The notes under the pieces: generated by a model
Told to the model about the DNA's origin: nothing
Seen by the model: the letters and a program-made list of their open reading frames with translations, nothing else
Database searches by the model: none
Part shown: in pieces, positions 46,086 to 54,516 of the stretch
How the letters are laid out: each line of letters begins with the position of its first letter
How positions within the stretch are numbered: position 1 is the first letter of the stretch
Made by a program: the position numbers and the translations under genes
Origin: Rhodopila globiformis
GTDB taxonomy: Bacteria; Pseudomonadota; Alphaproteobacteria; Acetobacterales; Acetobacteraceae
Length of the DNA: 62,124 nucleotides
Assembly: GCF_002937115.1 (NCBI RefSeq)
Contig: NZ_NHRY01000219.1
Coordinates: 1-62,124, forward strand
Reading direction: 5' to 3'

Positions 46086-47483
46086 TCAGCCGATGGCGCC
46101 GGCCAGCCGGGCGGCGGTCGCCTCCGCTTCCTCTGCCGCGATATTGGCGAACCCCAGCAGCAGGCCGTGCCCGCAGTCATGCGCCAGGGCCAGCGGCGAC
46201 AGGGCCGATGGCGCCAGTCCGGCGGCGGCCGCGCGCCGGACCAGTTCGGTGTCGTCGGCCGCGCCGGGGAACCGCGCCAGCAGGTGCAGCCCGCCGGCCG
46301 CCGGCTCCAACCGGATGCGTTCGCCGAACACCGTCTGCAGCGCCGCCGCCAGGGCCCGCCGCCGATCGGCGTAGAGGTGGCGCATCCGGCGGATGTGGCG
46401 GGTGAAATGGCCCTTGCGCATGAAGGCGGCGGCGACCGTCTGCTCCAGCGCCGGCAGCGCCAGGGAGGTCAGCCGGGCGGCACGCAGGAACGCCGCCGCC
46501 AGTTCCGCCGGCACCACCAGGTAGCCGAGGCGCAGCGCCGGGAACAGCGTCTTGCTGAAACTGCCCGCGTACAGCACCCGCTCGCCGCGATCCAGGCTCT
46601 TCAGCGACGGCAGCGGGCGCCCGCTGTAGCGGAACTCGCTGTCATAGTCGTCTTCCAGGATCCATGACCCGGCCTCCGCCGCCCAGGCCAGCAGTTCCAG
46701 CCGCCGCGGCAGGGACATCGCCACGCCGGTCGGGCAGTGATGCGTCGGCGTGACGACGGCCAGCTTCGCCCGCGGCGCGGCGGCGACGCCCGCGGCCACC
46801 CGCAGCCCGTCCTGGTCCACCCGCACCGGCACCACCCGCGCGCCGGCGGTCTCCAGCGCCTGGCGGCACAGGTGGTAGCCCGGGTCCTCGAGCCAGACCG
46901 GATCGCCGGCGCGGACCAGGACGTGACGCACCAGCGTCAGCGCCCCCTGGTAGCCCGCGGTGACCAACACCTGCCCGGGCGCGCAGGCGATGCCGCGGGC
47001 GGCGCCGAGATAGGACGCCACAGCCTGCCGCAGCGCCAGCACCCCAGCGGTCTCGGATCCCGCGAGATCGGCGGCCTGAAACCCTCGAACGGCGTGTGTT
47101 GTCAGGTTGGACCACAGTCTTTGCGGGAATGCGTCCAGCGCCGGCAATCCCACGCGGAACGGCAGCGGCGGCGTTGCATCGCTGGCGGGTATGGCGCCGA
47201 ACATGAACGGCGTGTGGCCCACCGGCCCCGGCCGGGCGCCCACCGCGCCGGAAACGACCGTGCCGATCGAGCCGCGCGTCAGGACCGCGCCTTCGCCGGC
47301 CAGCGCCGCATAGGCGGCATCCACCGTGCCGCGCGCGACCGAAAGCCGCGCCGCCAGGGCCCGCGTGGAGGGCAACCGCGCCCCGGGCGCGATCTCGCCG
47401 GCGGCAATGGCAGACCGCACCCGCGCCGCGATCTGCAGGAAGATTGGTTCGGAACCGGCGGGATCGAGGGTGAAGTCCAGCAT
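46086..47483 (-). CDS. MocR/PdxR-type regulator (GntR HTH fused to aminotransferase domain)
   Basis: 465 residues. Residues 1-75 are a GntR winged helix (FLQIAARVRSAIAAGEIAPG, LPSTRALAARLSVARGTV). The rest is a fold type I aminotransferase domain with the PLP Lys in YAGSFSKTLFPALRLGY and WLEDPGYHLCRQALE, ILEDDYDSEFRYSGRPLPSL. Members sense PLP or an amino acid and control genes such as pdxST. The likely target is unclear; the region 47484-47814 lies between it and the divergent GMC gene. Confidence 0.9.
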   Translation of the reverse strand: MLDFTLDPAGSEPIFLQIAARVRSAIAAGEIAPGARLPSTRALAARLSVARGTVDAAYAALAGEGAVLTRGSIGTVVSGAVGARPGPVGHTPFMFGAIPASDATPPLPFRVGLPALDAFPQRLWSNLTTHAVRGFQAADLAGSETAGVLALRQAVASYLGAARGIACAPGQVLVTAGYQGALTLVRHVLVRAGDPVWLEDPGYHLCRQALETAGARVVPVRVDQDGLRVAAGVAAAPRAKLAVVTPTHHCPTGVAMSLPRRLELLAWAAEAGSWILEDDYDSEFRYSGRPLPSLKSLDRGERVLYAGSFSKTLFPALRLGYLVVPAELAAAFLRAARLTSLALPALEQTVAAAFMRKGHFTRHIRRMRHLYADRRRALAAALQTVFGERIRLEPAAGGLHLLARFPGAADDTELVRRAAAAGLAPSALSPLALAHDCGHGLLLGFANIAAEEAEATAARLAGAIG

Positions 47484-47814
47484 CTTGGCCCAGTCAGTTC
47501 GCCTGGTTTTGGCACGGATTGCTATGCCACCAAAGGCGCTTGCAGGCGAGTCTGAAACGAAGGCGGCTGTTCCAGCGCCGGCGCCATACGCCCGGGTTCA
47601 CCGTGCCCCACCCGGCACCTGAAACGCATCACCTGGCACGAATTCTGCTTGCTGATCGGCCCCCACGGCAGCCGTCACAACAGGGCAGTCCGCACCGGCG
47701 ATTTCCGGCCGCGTCGCGACGGCCTGCTACTGACAATGTTATTTGCAACGATTCTGATCCGCGCACTACGCATGAATATCGATACTATTCCCCCTTGTTC
47801 AGAAAGCACCCGGC
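47484..47814. promoter_or_regulatory. Divergent region between MocR regulator and GMC oxidoreductase
   Basis: 331 bp without a gene. It should hold both promoters and probably the MocR operator. The stretch 47735-47800 is comparatively AT-rich (TGACAATGTTATTTGCAACG) and is the likely promoter side of the GMC gene. No operator repeats were confirmed. Confidence 0.4.
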
Positions 47815-49476
47815 TTGATCGTCAATGCCAATGATGTCCCGCGTGGCATCACTCTGGAAACTGACATCTGCATTATTGGTGCGGGGCCGGCCGGAATCAG
47901 CCTGGCGCGGGAATTCGACGGCCAGCCGTTCCGCGTGGTCCTGCTCGAAGCCGGCAAGCTCAGGCGCGACCGGGCCGCCCAGGCGCTTTACAAGGGCGAC
48001 AACGTCGGGCTCCACTACGAGGATCTGGACCAGGCGCGATCCCGCTATTTCGGCGGCAGCTCGAACTGCTGGGGCGGGTTCTGCCGTCCGCTCGACCCGC
48101 AGGACTTCGAGTCGCGGGACTGGGTGCCGAACAGCGGCTGGCCGATCGGCCGGGCCGAGTTGATGCCGTACTATCGGCAGGCGCATGCGCTGCTGCAGCT
48201 CGGGCCGTTCGAATACGACGCGACCCGGTGGGAGAACTGGATCGGCCGGCCGGATGCGCGTCTTGCGCCGCTGCCGGGCGACCGGGCGATGAATCTCATC
48301 TGCCAGCTCAGCCCGCCAACGCGATTCGGGCGCCACTACCGCGCCGATATGATGCATTCAAGAAATATCGTTACCTACCTGAACGCCAACGTCACCGAAA
48401 TCGAGGCGCCCGGCAGCGGCGCCCGGGTGTCCGCGGTGCGGGTCCGGACCCTGGCCGGAGTCACGTTCAAGGTGACCGCCCGCACCTACGTGCTGGCCGT
48501 CGGCGGGATCGAGACGCCGCGCCTGCTGCTGGCGTCGAACCGCTACCAGCGGGCCGGCATCGGCAACCAGAACGATCTGGTCGGTCGTTACTTCATGGAC
48601 CACCCCCGGTTGCGCAGCGGCACGATTCGATTCCGCAACCCGGCCGCCAACAGCACGATCTACGACCTGCATGTGACCCTGCCGGGCGGGGTTATGTCCC
48701 AGGGCGTCAAGATCGCCGGCTATTTCGGCCTGACCGCCGATGTCCAGCGCGCCGAACGCCTTGGCAATACACGGTGCTATACGGTCTCGCGCTACGTCGG
48801 CGACGATCCCGCCAGCTACGTCGCGGTCAGCCATATCCGCCAGTTCCTGCACGGGGCCGGCTCGTTGCGGGAGCGGTCCCGGGCGGACCTCGTCAACATT
48901 GCCAAACAGTTGCCGAGTGTGGCGGTGCTGGCGGCCGGACTCAAGTTCCGGTTGCCGTTCCTCGCGCGCGGCTTCTCACTGGAAACCGTGGTGGAACCGA
49001 CGCCGCTGCCGGACAGCCGGGTCACGCTGGGCCACGGCCGCGACCGGCTGGGGATGCCGCGCGTGAAGGTCGAATGGCGGCTGGGCGAGATGGAGAAGCG
49101 CACCATCCGGCGCACGCAGGAAATCCTGGACGACGACCTGCGGCACACCGACGCCGGATCCGTCACGGTCGAGGCGCCGGCCGACGACGAGCCCTGGCCC
49201 GATACGCTGCGTGGCTGCTGGCATCACATGGGCACCGCGCGCATGGCCGACGATCCGCGGCGCGGCGTGGTGGATCGGCATTGCCGCGTGCATGGGATCG
49301 AGAACCTCTACATCGCGGGCAGCTCGGTGTTCCCGACCTGCGGCGCCGACATGCCGACAATCACCATCGTGGCGCTGGCGCTGCGGCTGGCGAACCACAT
49401 CAAGGCGTCGTATCTTGCGCGCATAATTCCGGAAGTCGGCATCGGGAGAAATACCGACCTCGTTGACGCCGACTGA
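47815..49476 (+). CDS. GMC-family FAD-dependent oxidoreductase
   Basis: 553 residues. The FAD site is DICIIGAGPAGISLARE at residues 17-33, followed by SRYFGGSSNCWGGFCRP. The C-terminal GMC part has CWHHMGTARMADDPRRGVVD, LYIAGSSVFPTCGADMPT and TITIVALALRLANHI, the usual His/Asn-containing active site. Oxidises an alcohol or sugar; substrate unknown. The start is a TTG at 47815, with no good Shine-Dalgarno and no in-frame ATG nearby, so the N-terminus is uncertain. No signal peptide is visible. Confidence 0.87.
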   Translation: MIVNANDVPRGITLETDICIIGAGPAGISLAREFDGQPFRVVLLEAGKLRRDRAAQALYKGDNVGLHYEDLDQARSRYFGGSSNCWGGFCRPLDPQDFESRDWVPNSGWPIGRAELMPYYRQAHALLQLGPFEYDATRWENWIGRPDARLAPLPGDRAMNLICQLSPPTRFGRHYRADMMHSRNIVTYLNANVTEIEAPGSGARVSAVRVRTLAGVTFKVTARTYVLAVGGIETPRLLLASNRYQRAGIGNQNDLVGRYFMDHPRLRSGTIRFRNPAANSTIYDLHVTLPGGVMSQGVKIAGYFGLTADVQRAERLGNTRCYTVSRYVGDDPASYVAVSHIRQFLHGAGSLRERSRADLVNIAKQLPSVAVLAAGLKFRLPFLARGFSLETVVEPTPLPDSRVTLGHGRDRLGMPRVKVEWRLGEMEKRTIRRTQEILDDDLRHTDAGSVTVEAPADDEPWPDTLRGCWHHMGTARMADDPRRGVVDRHCRVHGIENLYIAGSSVFPTCGADMPTITIVALALRLANHIKASYLARIIPEVGIGRNTDLVDAD

Positions 49477-49588
49477 TCCCGGCCGTCCTGCCGACCGAAA
49501 ACGGCCGATGGCTGAGGAAGCTGGCGTGGCCCGGCGATATTGGCCTGCGCACAGCGCCAGCACCACGCCTGATCCGTTGTTCCGATAC

Positions 49589-50251
49589 CTACGGCGCCTC
49601 GCCCGGCATCGGCCCGGCCTGCCCCGGACCTTGCTCCGGCTGCGGGCGCAGGTTGGCCAGCCGCAGCACCACCCCGTCGGCGCTGGTCCGGCTTGGGGTC
49701 CGCTCCACCGTCATCGCCCAGTCGCGTCCGGCCGCTTCCAGTTCCTCCTGCACCTTCGCGCCCTTCAGCAGCAGGCAGGTGCCATCCGCGGCCAGCAGGC
49801 GCGCCACCATCGGCAACAGCCGGGGCAAGGGGGCGAGCGCTCGGACAGTCACCAGGGGGGCCGGCGGCACCGCGGCCTGCTCGATCCGGCAACAGTGCAC
49901 GCTGGCCGGCGCCTGTGTCTCCAGCACCGCGGTGCGCAGGAACGAGGCCTTGCGGCGGTCGGACTCGATCAGGTCGAACGGCACCCCGGTGGCGATCGCC
50001 AGCACAAGGCCGGGGAAACCACCGCCGGAGCCCAGGTCGATCCCGCGCGCCACGCCGGGCGGCATCAGCGGCACCAGTTGCAGCGAGTCCGCAATATGCC
50101 GCTCCCACAGGACATCAACGTCGCGGGGGGCGATCAGGTTGAGCGTGCTGTTCCAGCGCCGCAGCAGGGCGGTGAAGGCCTGCAGCCGCGCCTCGGCATC
50201 GGTGAGGGTCACGGCGTCAGCACCTCCACGGAGTTGGCCAACCGGCGGCAC
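49589..50251 (-). CDS. rsmG: 16S rRNA (guanine(527)-N7)-methyltransferase
   Basis: About 207-220 residues. SAM-binding motif IDLGSGGGFPGLVLAI, preceded by NLIAPRDVDVLWERHIADSL and followed by LIESDRRKASFLR; VTVRALAPL and LLLKGAKVQEEL complete the GidB pattern. The start is either GTG 50251 or GTG 50212. The usual neighbours mnmG and parAB are not present; repeats lie upstream and a GMC oxidoreductase downstream. Confidence 0.92.
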   Translation of the reverse strand: MPPVGQLRGGADAVTLTDAEARLQAFTALLRRWNSTLNLIAPRDVDVLWERHIADSLQLVPLMPPGVARGIDLGSGGGFPGLVLAIATGVPFDLIESDRRKASFLRTAVLETQAPASVHCCRIEQAAVPPAPLVTVRALAPLPRLLPMVARLLAADGTCLLLKGAKVQEELEAAGRDWAMTVERTPSRTSADGVVLRLANLRPQPEQGPGQAGPMPGEAP

Positions 50252-50396
50252 CAGCGCCGCGATGGCGGAAAATGGGTGAGGTCCGTCGCCCCCTCGTCAT
50301 AGCCGGGCGTGTCCCTACCGGATGCACAGATTCCGGAAACGATCCGCTGCAGCCGTGGCTCAATACCGTCATGGCCGGTGCTGGTTTCACCGACCG

Positions 50397-50427
50397 CAAT
50401 CAAGCGAACACGGTGTTCGCTTGATTG
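50397..50427. repeat. Collapsed family B repeat, perfect 31-bp palindrome
   Basis: CAATCAAGCGAACAC, one G, then GTGTTCGCTTGATTG. Only the two ends of family B remain, joined head to head. The flanks are the same as in the full copies: GGTTTCACCGACCGC before and GGTGGCAGACCCGCCCC after. Confidence 0.9.
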
Positions 50428-50546
50428 CGGTGGCAGACCCGCCCCCGCCCCATCCCGGTCGGCACGACGCCCCACGCCAGATGTGCGCGCGGGGGGCACG
50501 CCACCGCGACGCGGCCCGGCGGTTGTTTCCGAGATGCGTGCATGCC

Positions 50547-50617
50547 GTAGGGCGTGTCCCGGCCATCCGCGCTTCGACGGTTGGGGATAGATGGCCGGGA
50601 CAAGCCCGGCCATGACG
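50547..50617. repeat. Palindromic intergenic repeat (GGGCGTGTCCCGGCC type)
   Basis: TAGGGCGTGTCCCGGCCATC pairs with GATGGCCGGGACAAGCCCGG with a few mismatches, ending GGCCATGACG. It is preceded by GAGATGCGTGCATGCCG, as at 15160-15180 in related form. Lies in the gap before the CsoR remnant. Confidence 0.7.
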
Positions 50618-50671
50618 ATAGAGAGACGACCTGGCTCCGCCCTGCCACTGGCGCCTGTGGGACCGCATTTT

Positions 50672-50805
50672 CATAGGAGGTGGGCGACAGCGCCGGGAGT
50701 CGCCGCAGGCGCCGGTTTCCAGGCCGCGCTCGATCGCTTCGACCAGGCCGCGCAAGTGGCGGACGCGGGCGAGGCGCTTCTGCTTTCGCGGATCGTGTGC
50801 ATCAT
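50672..50805 (-). pseudogene. CsoR/RcnR/FrmR-family repressor remnant
   Basis: From ATG 50805 the frame gives MMHTIRESR; shifting by one base continues KQKRLARVRHLRGLVEAIER, then GLETGACGDSRR. HTIR(D/E)KQKLLxRVRRIRGQVEAIERAL is the N-terminal helix of CsoR/FrmR repressors, so one base is missing after HTIRE. The second half with the remaining metal/aldehyde ligands is absent. The fragment stops near 50672, at a poly-purine region. An operator-like G tract lies directly before it. Confidence 0.65.
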
Positions 50806-50828
50806 GGCATAGGGGGGTATCCTACCTC
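50806..50828. promoter_or_regulatory. Probable CsoR/RcnR-type operator
   Basis: Read on the reverse strand: GTAGGATACCCCCCTATGCC, ending at the start of the CsoR-like remnant. A run of six C (or G) flanked by AT-containing half sites (ATA...TAT) is the known operator form of CsoR/RcnR/FrmR repressors. AGGAGG just upstream is probably a ribosome-binding site or promoter part. The cognate repressor gene is broken. Confidence 0.55.
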
Positions 50829-51150
50829 CTGGCGCAATGCAATCCGCGCGCCGGTGATGGCAGGAGGGAGAAGCCCCTGTTCCGCTGGCCCCTGTGCCTG
50901 GTCGCGACAGGGCGAAATGCCGGATGGAGCGCGAACCACCGCCCCGTGCAGCCGATGCGCGGCCCGTCTGCTGCCGCGCCTGGCCGATCGTACGGCGGCT
51001 TTTGTCACTTTTGGGCAACAGGCCGGCCGCTGCACACAGGCGCCAATAATTTTTCCGCGGCGTTAACCACGCATTAAGACTTGGCTGGCATGTTCGATGC
51101 GACCGGAAATCCGGTGCTGTCATCGCAACCCTAAAACAGGGTTCTCCGCT
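50829..51150. other. Intergenic region, no gene seen
   Basis: About 320 bp. No repeat of the known families and no convincing gene. The AT-richer part CAATAATTTTTCCGCGGCG near 51045 and TTAACCACGCATTAAGACTT near 51065 probably hold the promoter of the export lipoprotein gene. Confidence 0.4.
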
Positions 51151-51705
51151 GTGCGTCTGCTTGCCGGGCTTGTCTGTTGGTGCCTTCTGGCCGCTGGCTG
51201 TGCTCCCGGGCACGATCTGCCCGATCTTCCGGCTGCGGCGCCGCAGGCCTACCACCTGGGCCCGGGCGACGTGGTGCGCGTGATCACCTTCGGTGAGGAC
51301 GCCACCACCGGCGAGTTCCGGATCAACGACAGCGGCGCCCTGGCGCTGCCGCTGATCGGCGACGTCCACGCCACCGGGCTAACGACCGACGCGCTCGCCG
51401 CCCGCATCGGCGAGGCGTTGCAGCACGACAACCTGCTGAAGGCTCCCTCGGTGGTCGCGGAAGTCGTGTCGTACCGGCCGATCTTCGTGCTGGGAGAGGT
51501 CAGCAAGCCCGGGCAGTACGCCTACCAACCCGGCATGACGGTGGTGACGGCGGTGGCCGTTGCCGGCGGCTTCACCTATCGGGCCGTCCAGGACTATGCT
51601 TCGGTGGTGCGGACCCTTGACGGCGTGGCCGTCGAGGGCAAGGCAACCCGGCAGACCTTCCTCCAGCCGGGTGACGTGGTCACTGTTTTCGAGCGCTGGT
51701 TTTGA
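51151..51705 (+). CDS. Polysaccharide export lipoprotein (Wza/KpsD-like, SLBB)
   Basis: 184 residues from GTG 51151, giving a lipoprotein signal RLLAGLVCWCLLAAGC (lipobox LAAGC). The polysaccharide biosynthesis/export domain follows: YHLGPGDVVRVITFGEDATT, INDSGALALPLIGDV, and an SLBB-like part VLGEVSKPGQYAYQPGMTVV. Shorter than Wza, as in small export proteins with one SLBB motif. Probably an outer-membrane or periplasmic component of a glycan exporter. No other export gene is close. The stop overlaps the mepA start (TTGA). ATG 51097 is in frame but would bury the lipobox. Confidence 0.85.
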   Translation: MRLLAGLVCWCLLAAGCAPGHDLPDLPAAAPQAYHLGPGDVVRVITFGEDATTGEFRINDSGALALPLIGDVHATGLTTDALAARIGEALQHDNLLKAPSVVAEVVSYRPIFVLGEVSKPGQYAYQPGMTVVTAVAVAGGFTYRAVQDYASVVRTLDGVAVEGKATRQTFLQPGDVVTVFERWF

Positions 51706-52502
51706 CGTTTTCCCGAGCTGTCGCCGCCCTGATGATCAGCCTGATGGCAGGGGCGGCCGCGCCGGCGCCCGGCCCTCTGCATATCATCGGCGGCCCGAAA
51801 ACCGGCGGCTGCATCGCCGGCGCCGTCAGCCTGCCGCCGGATGGCCCGGGCTTCGAGACCATCCATCTCGACCGCAGCGCCTTCTGGGGCGCGCCGCAGA
51901 CCATCGCCCGCTTGCAGCTGTTCGGCCGCGAGGCGCAGGCGGCCGGCCTGCCGCCGCTGCTGATCGAGGACATTTCCCGCGCCCGGGGCGGCCCGATGCC
52001 GGGCGGCCATGTCAGCCACCAGATCGGCCTGGATGCCGACGTCGGCCTGGACATGCGGCCGCGCCCGCCGCTGACGGAGGCGCAACGGAACACGGTCGAA
52101 CTCGACAGCCTTGTGCGCGCCGACGGCCGCGGGGTGCAGCCGGCCCTGTGGTCGCCGCGGGTCGTCACGCTGCTGCATCTGGCGGCCAGCCTGCCGGGGG
52201 TGGACCGGATACTGGTGAACCCGACGATCAAGCAGCAGTTGTGCCGGGAGGTGACCGGCGACCGCGCGTGGCTGCGGCTGATCCGGCCGTGGTACGGCCA
52301 CGCCGCGCACATGCATATCCGCTTCCGCTGCCCGGCGGGGCAGGTGGATTGCGTCCAGGCCGCGCCGCCGCCGCAGGGCGATGGCTGCGACGCGACGCTG
52401 CAATGGTGGTTCGACCAGTTGGATGCGCCGGTGCGCCCGTCGGTGCCACACCGGCCGCCGCCCCCTCCGGCGGCGTGCAAGGCGATTCTCGCGAGCGGGT
52501 AG
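51702..52502 (+). CDS. mepA: Penicillin-insensitive murein endopeptidase
   Basis: 266 residues. LAS-type Zn peptidase cutting D-Ala-meso-DAP cross-links in peptidoglycan. Zn ligands are visible: His and Asp in GGHVSHQIGLDADVGLD and the HMHIRFRCP motif. Signal peptide MTFSRAVAALMISLMAGAAA. Several Cys residues late in the protein (CRE, CPAGQVDC, GDGC) may form disulfides. TTG start overlapping the previous stop. Confidence 0.93.
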   Translation: MTFSRAVAALMISLMAGAAAPAPGPLHIIGGPKTGGCIAGAVSLPPDGPGFETIHLDRSAFWGAPQTIARLQLFGREAQAAGLPPLLIEDISRARGGPMPGGHVSHQIGLDADVGLDMRPRPPLTEAQRNTVELDSLVRADGRGVQPALWSPRVVTLLHLAASLPGVDRILVNPTIKQQLCREVTGDRAWLRLIRPWYGHAAHMHIRFRCPAGQVDCVQAAPPPQGDGCDATLQWWFDQLDAPVRPSVPHRPPPPPAACKAILASG

Positions 52503-52584
52503 GCAGGGCGTTGCGCACCGCCGGCACTGGCTGCATCAACGGACGAAACGGCAGGATCACTGGCAGCAGCGTGAGCCGCCGGGT

Positions 52585-53235
52585 TTAGGCAATCGGCGTC
52601 GCCACCACGTGCTGCTGATAGCCAGGCCGCCGGCACAGGCGGTCGTACCAGGCCCGCAGCGCCGGCAGGTCCGGCCGGCTCAGCCCCTGGTAGTCCATCC
52701 GGAACCAGCGATGCGCGTGCACGCCCCACGGGATGTCGCACAGCGTGAGATCAGGCCCGGCGATGTAGTCGTGCCGGCCTAGCGCGGCCTCGACGATGCG
52801 CCATGCTTTCGCGGTTTCCTCGATGGCCGCGGCAATCGCCGTCAGGTCCCGGCGCTCGGCCGGCGTGCGTACCAGGCCCCGGAAGACCTGGCCCATGGGC
52901 GGGTTCAGCACGGTCTGCTGCGCGTCCATCCAGCGATCGACGTTAGCCCGGGCGCGCGGGTCCGCCGGCCAGAGCGGCGAGGCTCCGCGATCGGCATGGG
53001 CGAGGTAGCGCAGGATGGCGTTGCTTTCCCACAGGCTGAACGCGCCTTCCTGCAGCGTCGGCACCAGCCCGGTCGGGTTCATGGCGCGGTATTCCGGGGT
53101 GTCGGTGCGGCCGAAGGCGCCACCGGCGTCGATCCGCTCGAACGGCAGGTTCAGCTCGGCCAGGCCCCAGAGCACCTTCATGACGTTGCTGGACGTCGCG
53201 CGGCCCCAGACGATGCGGTTCGGGCTGTCAGGCAT
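52585..53235 (-). CDS. Glutathione S-transferase family protein
   Basis: 216 residues from ATG 53235 with GGGAGGTGACC just upstream. Thioredoxin-like N-domain with RATSSNVMKVLWGLAELNLP, NPTGLVPTLQEG and ESNAILRYLA (glutathione-binding cis-Pro and Glu-Ser), then an all-helical C-domain with GPDLTLCDIPWG. The Ser/Asn cluster at about 13-16 would activate glutathione. The start lies inside the end of hepT, so it is the third gene of a mntA-hepT-GST operon. Confidence 0.9.
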   Translation of the reverse strand: MPDSPNRIVWGRATSSNVMKVLWGLAELNLPFERIDAGGAFGRTDTPEYRAMNPTGLVPTLQEGAFSLWESNAILRYLAHADRGASPLWPADPRARANVDRWMDAQQTVLNPPMGQVFRGLVRTPAERRDLTAIAAAIEETAKAWRIVEAALGRHDYIAGPDLTLCDIPWGVHAHRWFRMDYQGLSRPDLPALRAWYDRLCRRPGYQQHVVATPIA

Positions 53236-53611
53236 GGTCACCTCCCTTCTGCTCGTGGCGTTCATCATTGGCGTCGGCAAGTGGGGCGCGCAATTGCTCG
53301 ATCAAAGCCGGCAATGCCGTCTGGACCGTGGTCCGGACAACGTTCAGATCAATGTCAAAATAGCCATGAGCGATCCGGTTGCGCATTCCGCGCATGTGGC
53401 GCCAAGGCACTGTCGCATGCAGATCAGCGAGATCGGGATAGCGGTCCATGACCTTGGTTGCCGCCTCTCCGATGACGACAAGGCTCATGACAACCGCATT
53501 CTGGGTACGCCGATCGGCCAGGAAATCGGCCTTGTTCATGCCCTTGACGAAGCCGATTGCGTCGTTTGCCGCTGTCCGGACGTGACGGACGTAGCCAGCG
53601 AACTCGTTCAT
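53228..53611 (-). CDS. hepT: HepT-like RNase toxin (DUF86)
   Basis: 127 residues, MNEFAGYVRHVRTAAND. The HEPN active motif RX4-6HxY is present as RNRIAHGYFD, with VVIGEAATKVMDRYPDL before it. HepT toxins cleave RNA and are neutralised by the MntA nucleotidyltransferase, which adds AMP to the Tyr of the motif. Overlaps mntA by 4 bp and the GST start by 8 bp. The tail is acidic and Lys/Glu-rich. Confidence 0.92.
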   Translation of the reverse strand: MNEFAGYVRHVRTAANDAIGFVKGMNKADFLADRRTQNAVVMSLVVIGEAATKVMDRYPDLADLHATVPWRHMRGMRNRIAHGYFDIDLNVVRTTVQTALPALIEQLRAPLADANDERHEQKGGDHA

Positions 53612-53898
53612 AGCGGAACAGCCTCTGCCAGAACCCGGCTTCGGATTTTGGGCGGCAGGTCGCCCGGCGTCAGCAGGTCGACGGACACGCCGAGCAGATC
53701 TTCCAGCTCCTCGAGCAGGCCCCCGAGGTCGAACAGCATCGCGCCCGGCAATGCATCCACCAGCAGATCCAGATCGCTCGCCTTGGTATCGGTGCCGTGC
53801 AGCACGGAGCCGAAGATGCGCGGATTCGCGACAGGAAAGCGCTCCATCAGGTCACGCACAGCCGATCGGCGGAGGGTCAGGGCGGCGGAAGGCTTCAC
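53608..53898 (-). CDS. mntA: MntA-like minimal nucleotidyltransferase antitoxin
   Basis: 96 residues. The motif GSX10DXD is exact (GSVLHGTDTKASDLD), preceded by RIFGS and followed by LLVDALPG, as in MNT-domain antitoxins of HepT. First gene of the operon with HepT and the GST. Divergent from dsbB across about 100 bp. Confidence 0.9.
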   Translation of the reverse strand: MKPSAALTLRRSAVRDLMERFPVANPRIFGSVLHGTDTKASDLDLLVDALPGAMLFDLGGLLEELEDLLGVSVDLLTPGDLPPKIRSRVLAEAVPL

Positions 53899-54000
53899 CA
53901 GTGTTGTCCGGCGGTTCTTGTTGCGGCCGTTGCAATCCTAATCGGCCTGTCGCGAACGGACAACTTGCAGAAGGCCGAGCGGCGGGGCAAACGGAACGCC

Positions 54001-54516
54001 ATGCCCAAGCCCATCCCAAACAGCCTGCCGCCGCAGACCCTGGCCATCCTGTTCGCCCTGGCGGCGGCAGCGGCGCTTGCGGTGGCGCATGCGGCCGAAA
54101 TCTGGGGCAGTTTCGTGCCATGCGCGCTGTGCCTGGTGGAACGCTGGCCCTACCGCGCGATCATCGTCCTGAGCCTGGCCGCCGCCATCGTGCCGCGCCG
54201 CCTGGCGCGGCCGCTGCTGGTGGTGGCGATCCTGTGCGGCCTGGCCGAGGCGGCGATCGCCGCCGTGCACGTCGGCGTCGAATGGAGATGGTGGCCGAGC
54301 CCGCTGCCCGAATGCGCCGCGCCGCATTTCACCGGCGGCACCATCGCCGAACGCCTGGCCCACATGCCGACGCGGCCCTTCAAGCCGTGCGACGAGCCGA
54401 CCTTCCTTATTCCTGGCGTGCCGCTGTCGGTCGCAGCGCTGAACGTGCTGTTCGCCCTGGCGGTTTCGGCCGGCGTCGCCATCTTCCTCGGGCGCAGGAG
54501 ATCTGACGGACAATGA
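54001..54516 (+). CDS. dsbB: Disulfide bond formation protein B
   Basis: 171 residues with four membrane segments. The first Cys pair is CALC in SFVPCALCLVERWPYR; the second pair is ECAAPHF and FKPCDEP in the following loop. DsbB reoxidises DsbA and passes electrons to quinone in the inner membrane. Ends by overlapping the coq7 start. No dsbA in the window. Confidence 0.93.
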   Translation: MPKPIPNSLPPQTLAILFALAAAAALAVAHAAEIWGSFVPCALCLVERWPYRAIIVLSLAAAIVPRRLARPLLVVAILCGLAEAAIAAVHVGVEWRWWPSPLPECAAPHFTGGTIAERLAHMPTRPFKPCDEPTFLIPGVPLSVAALNVLFALAVSAGVAIFLGRRRSDGQ

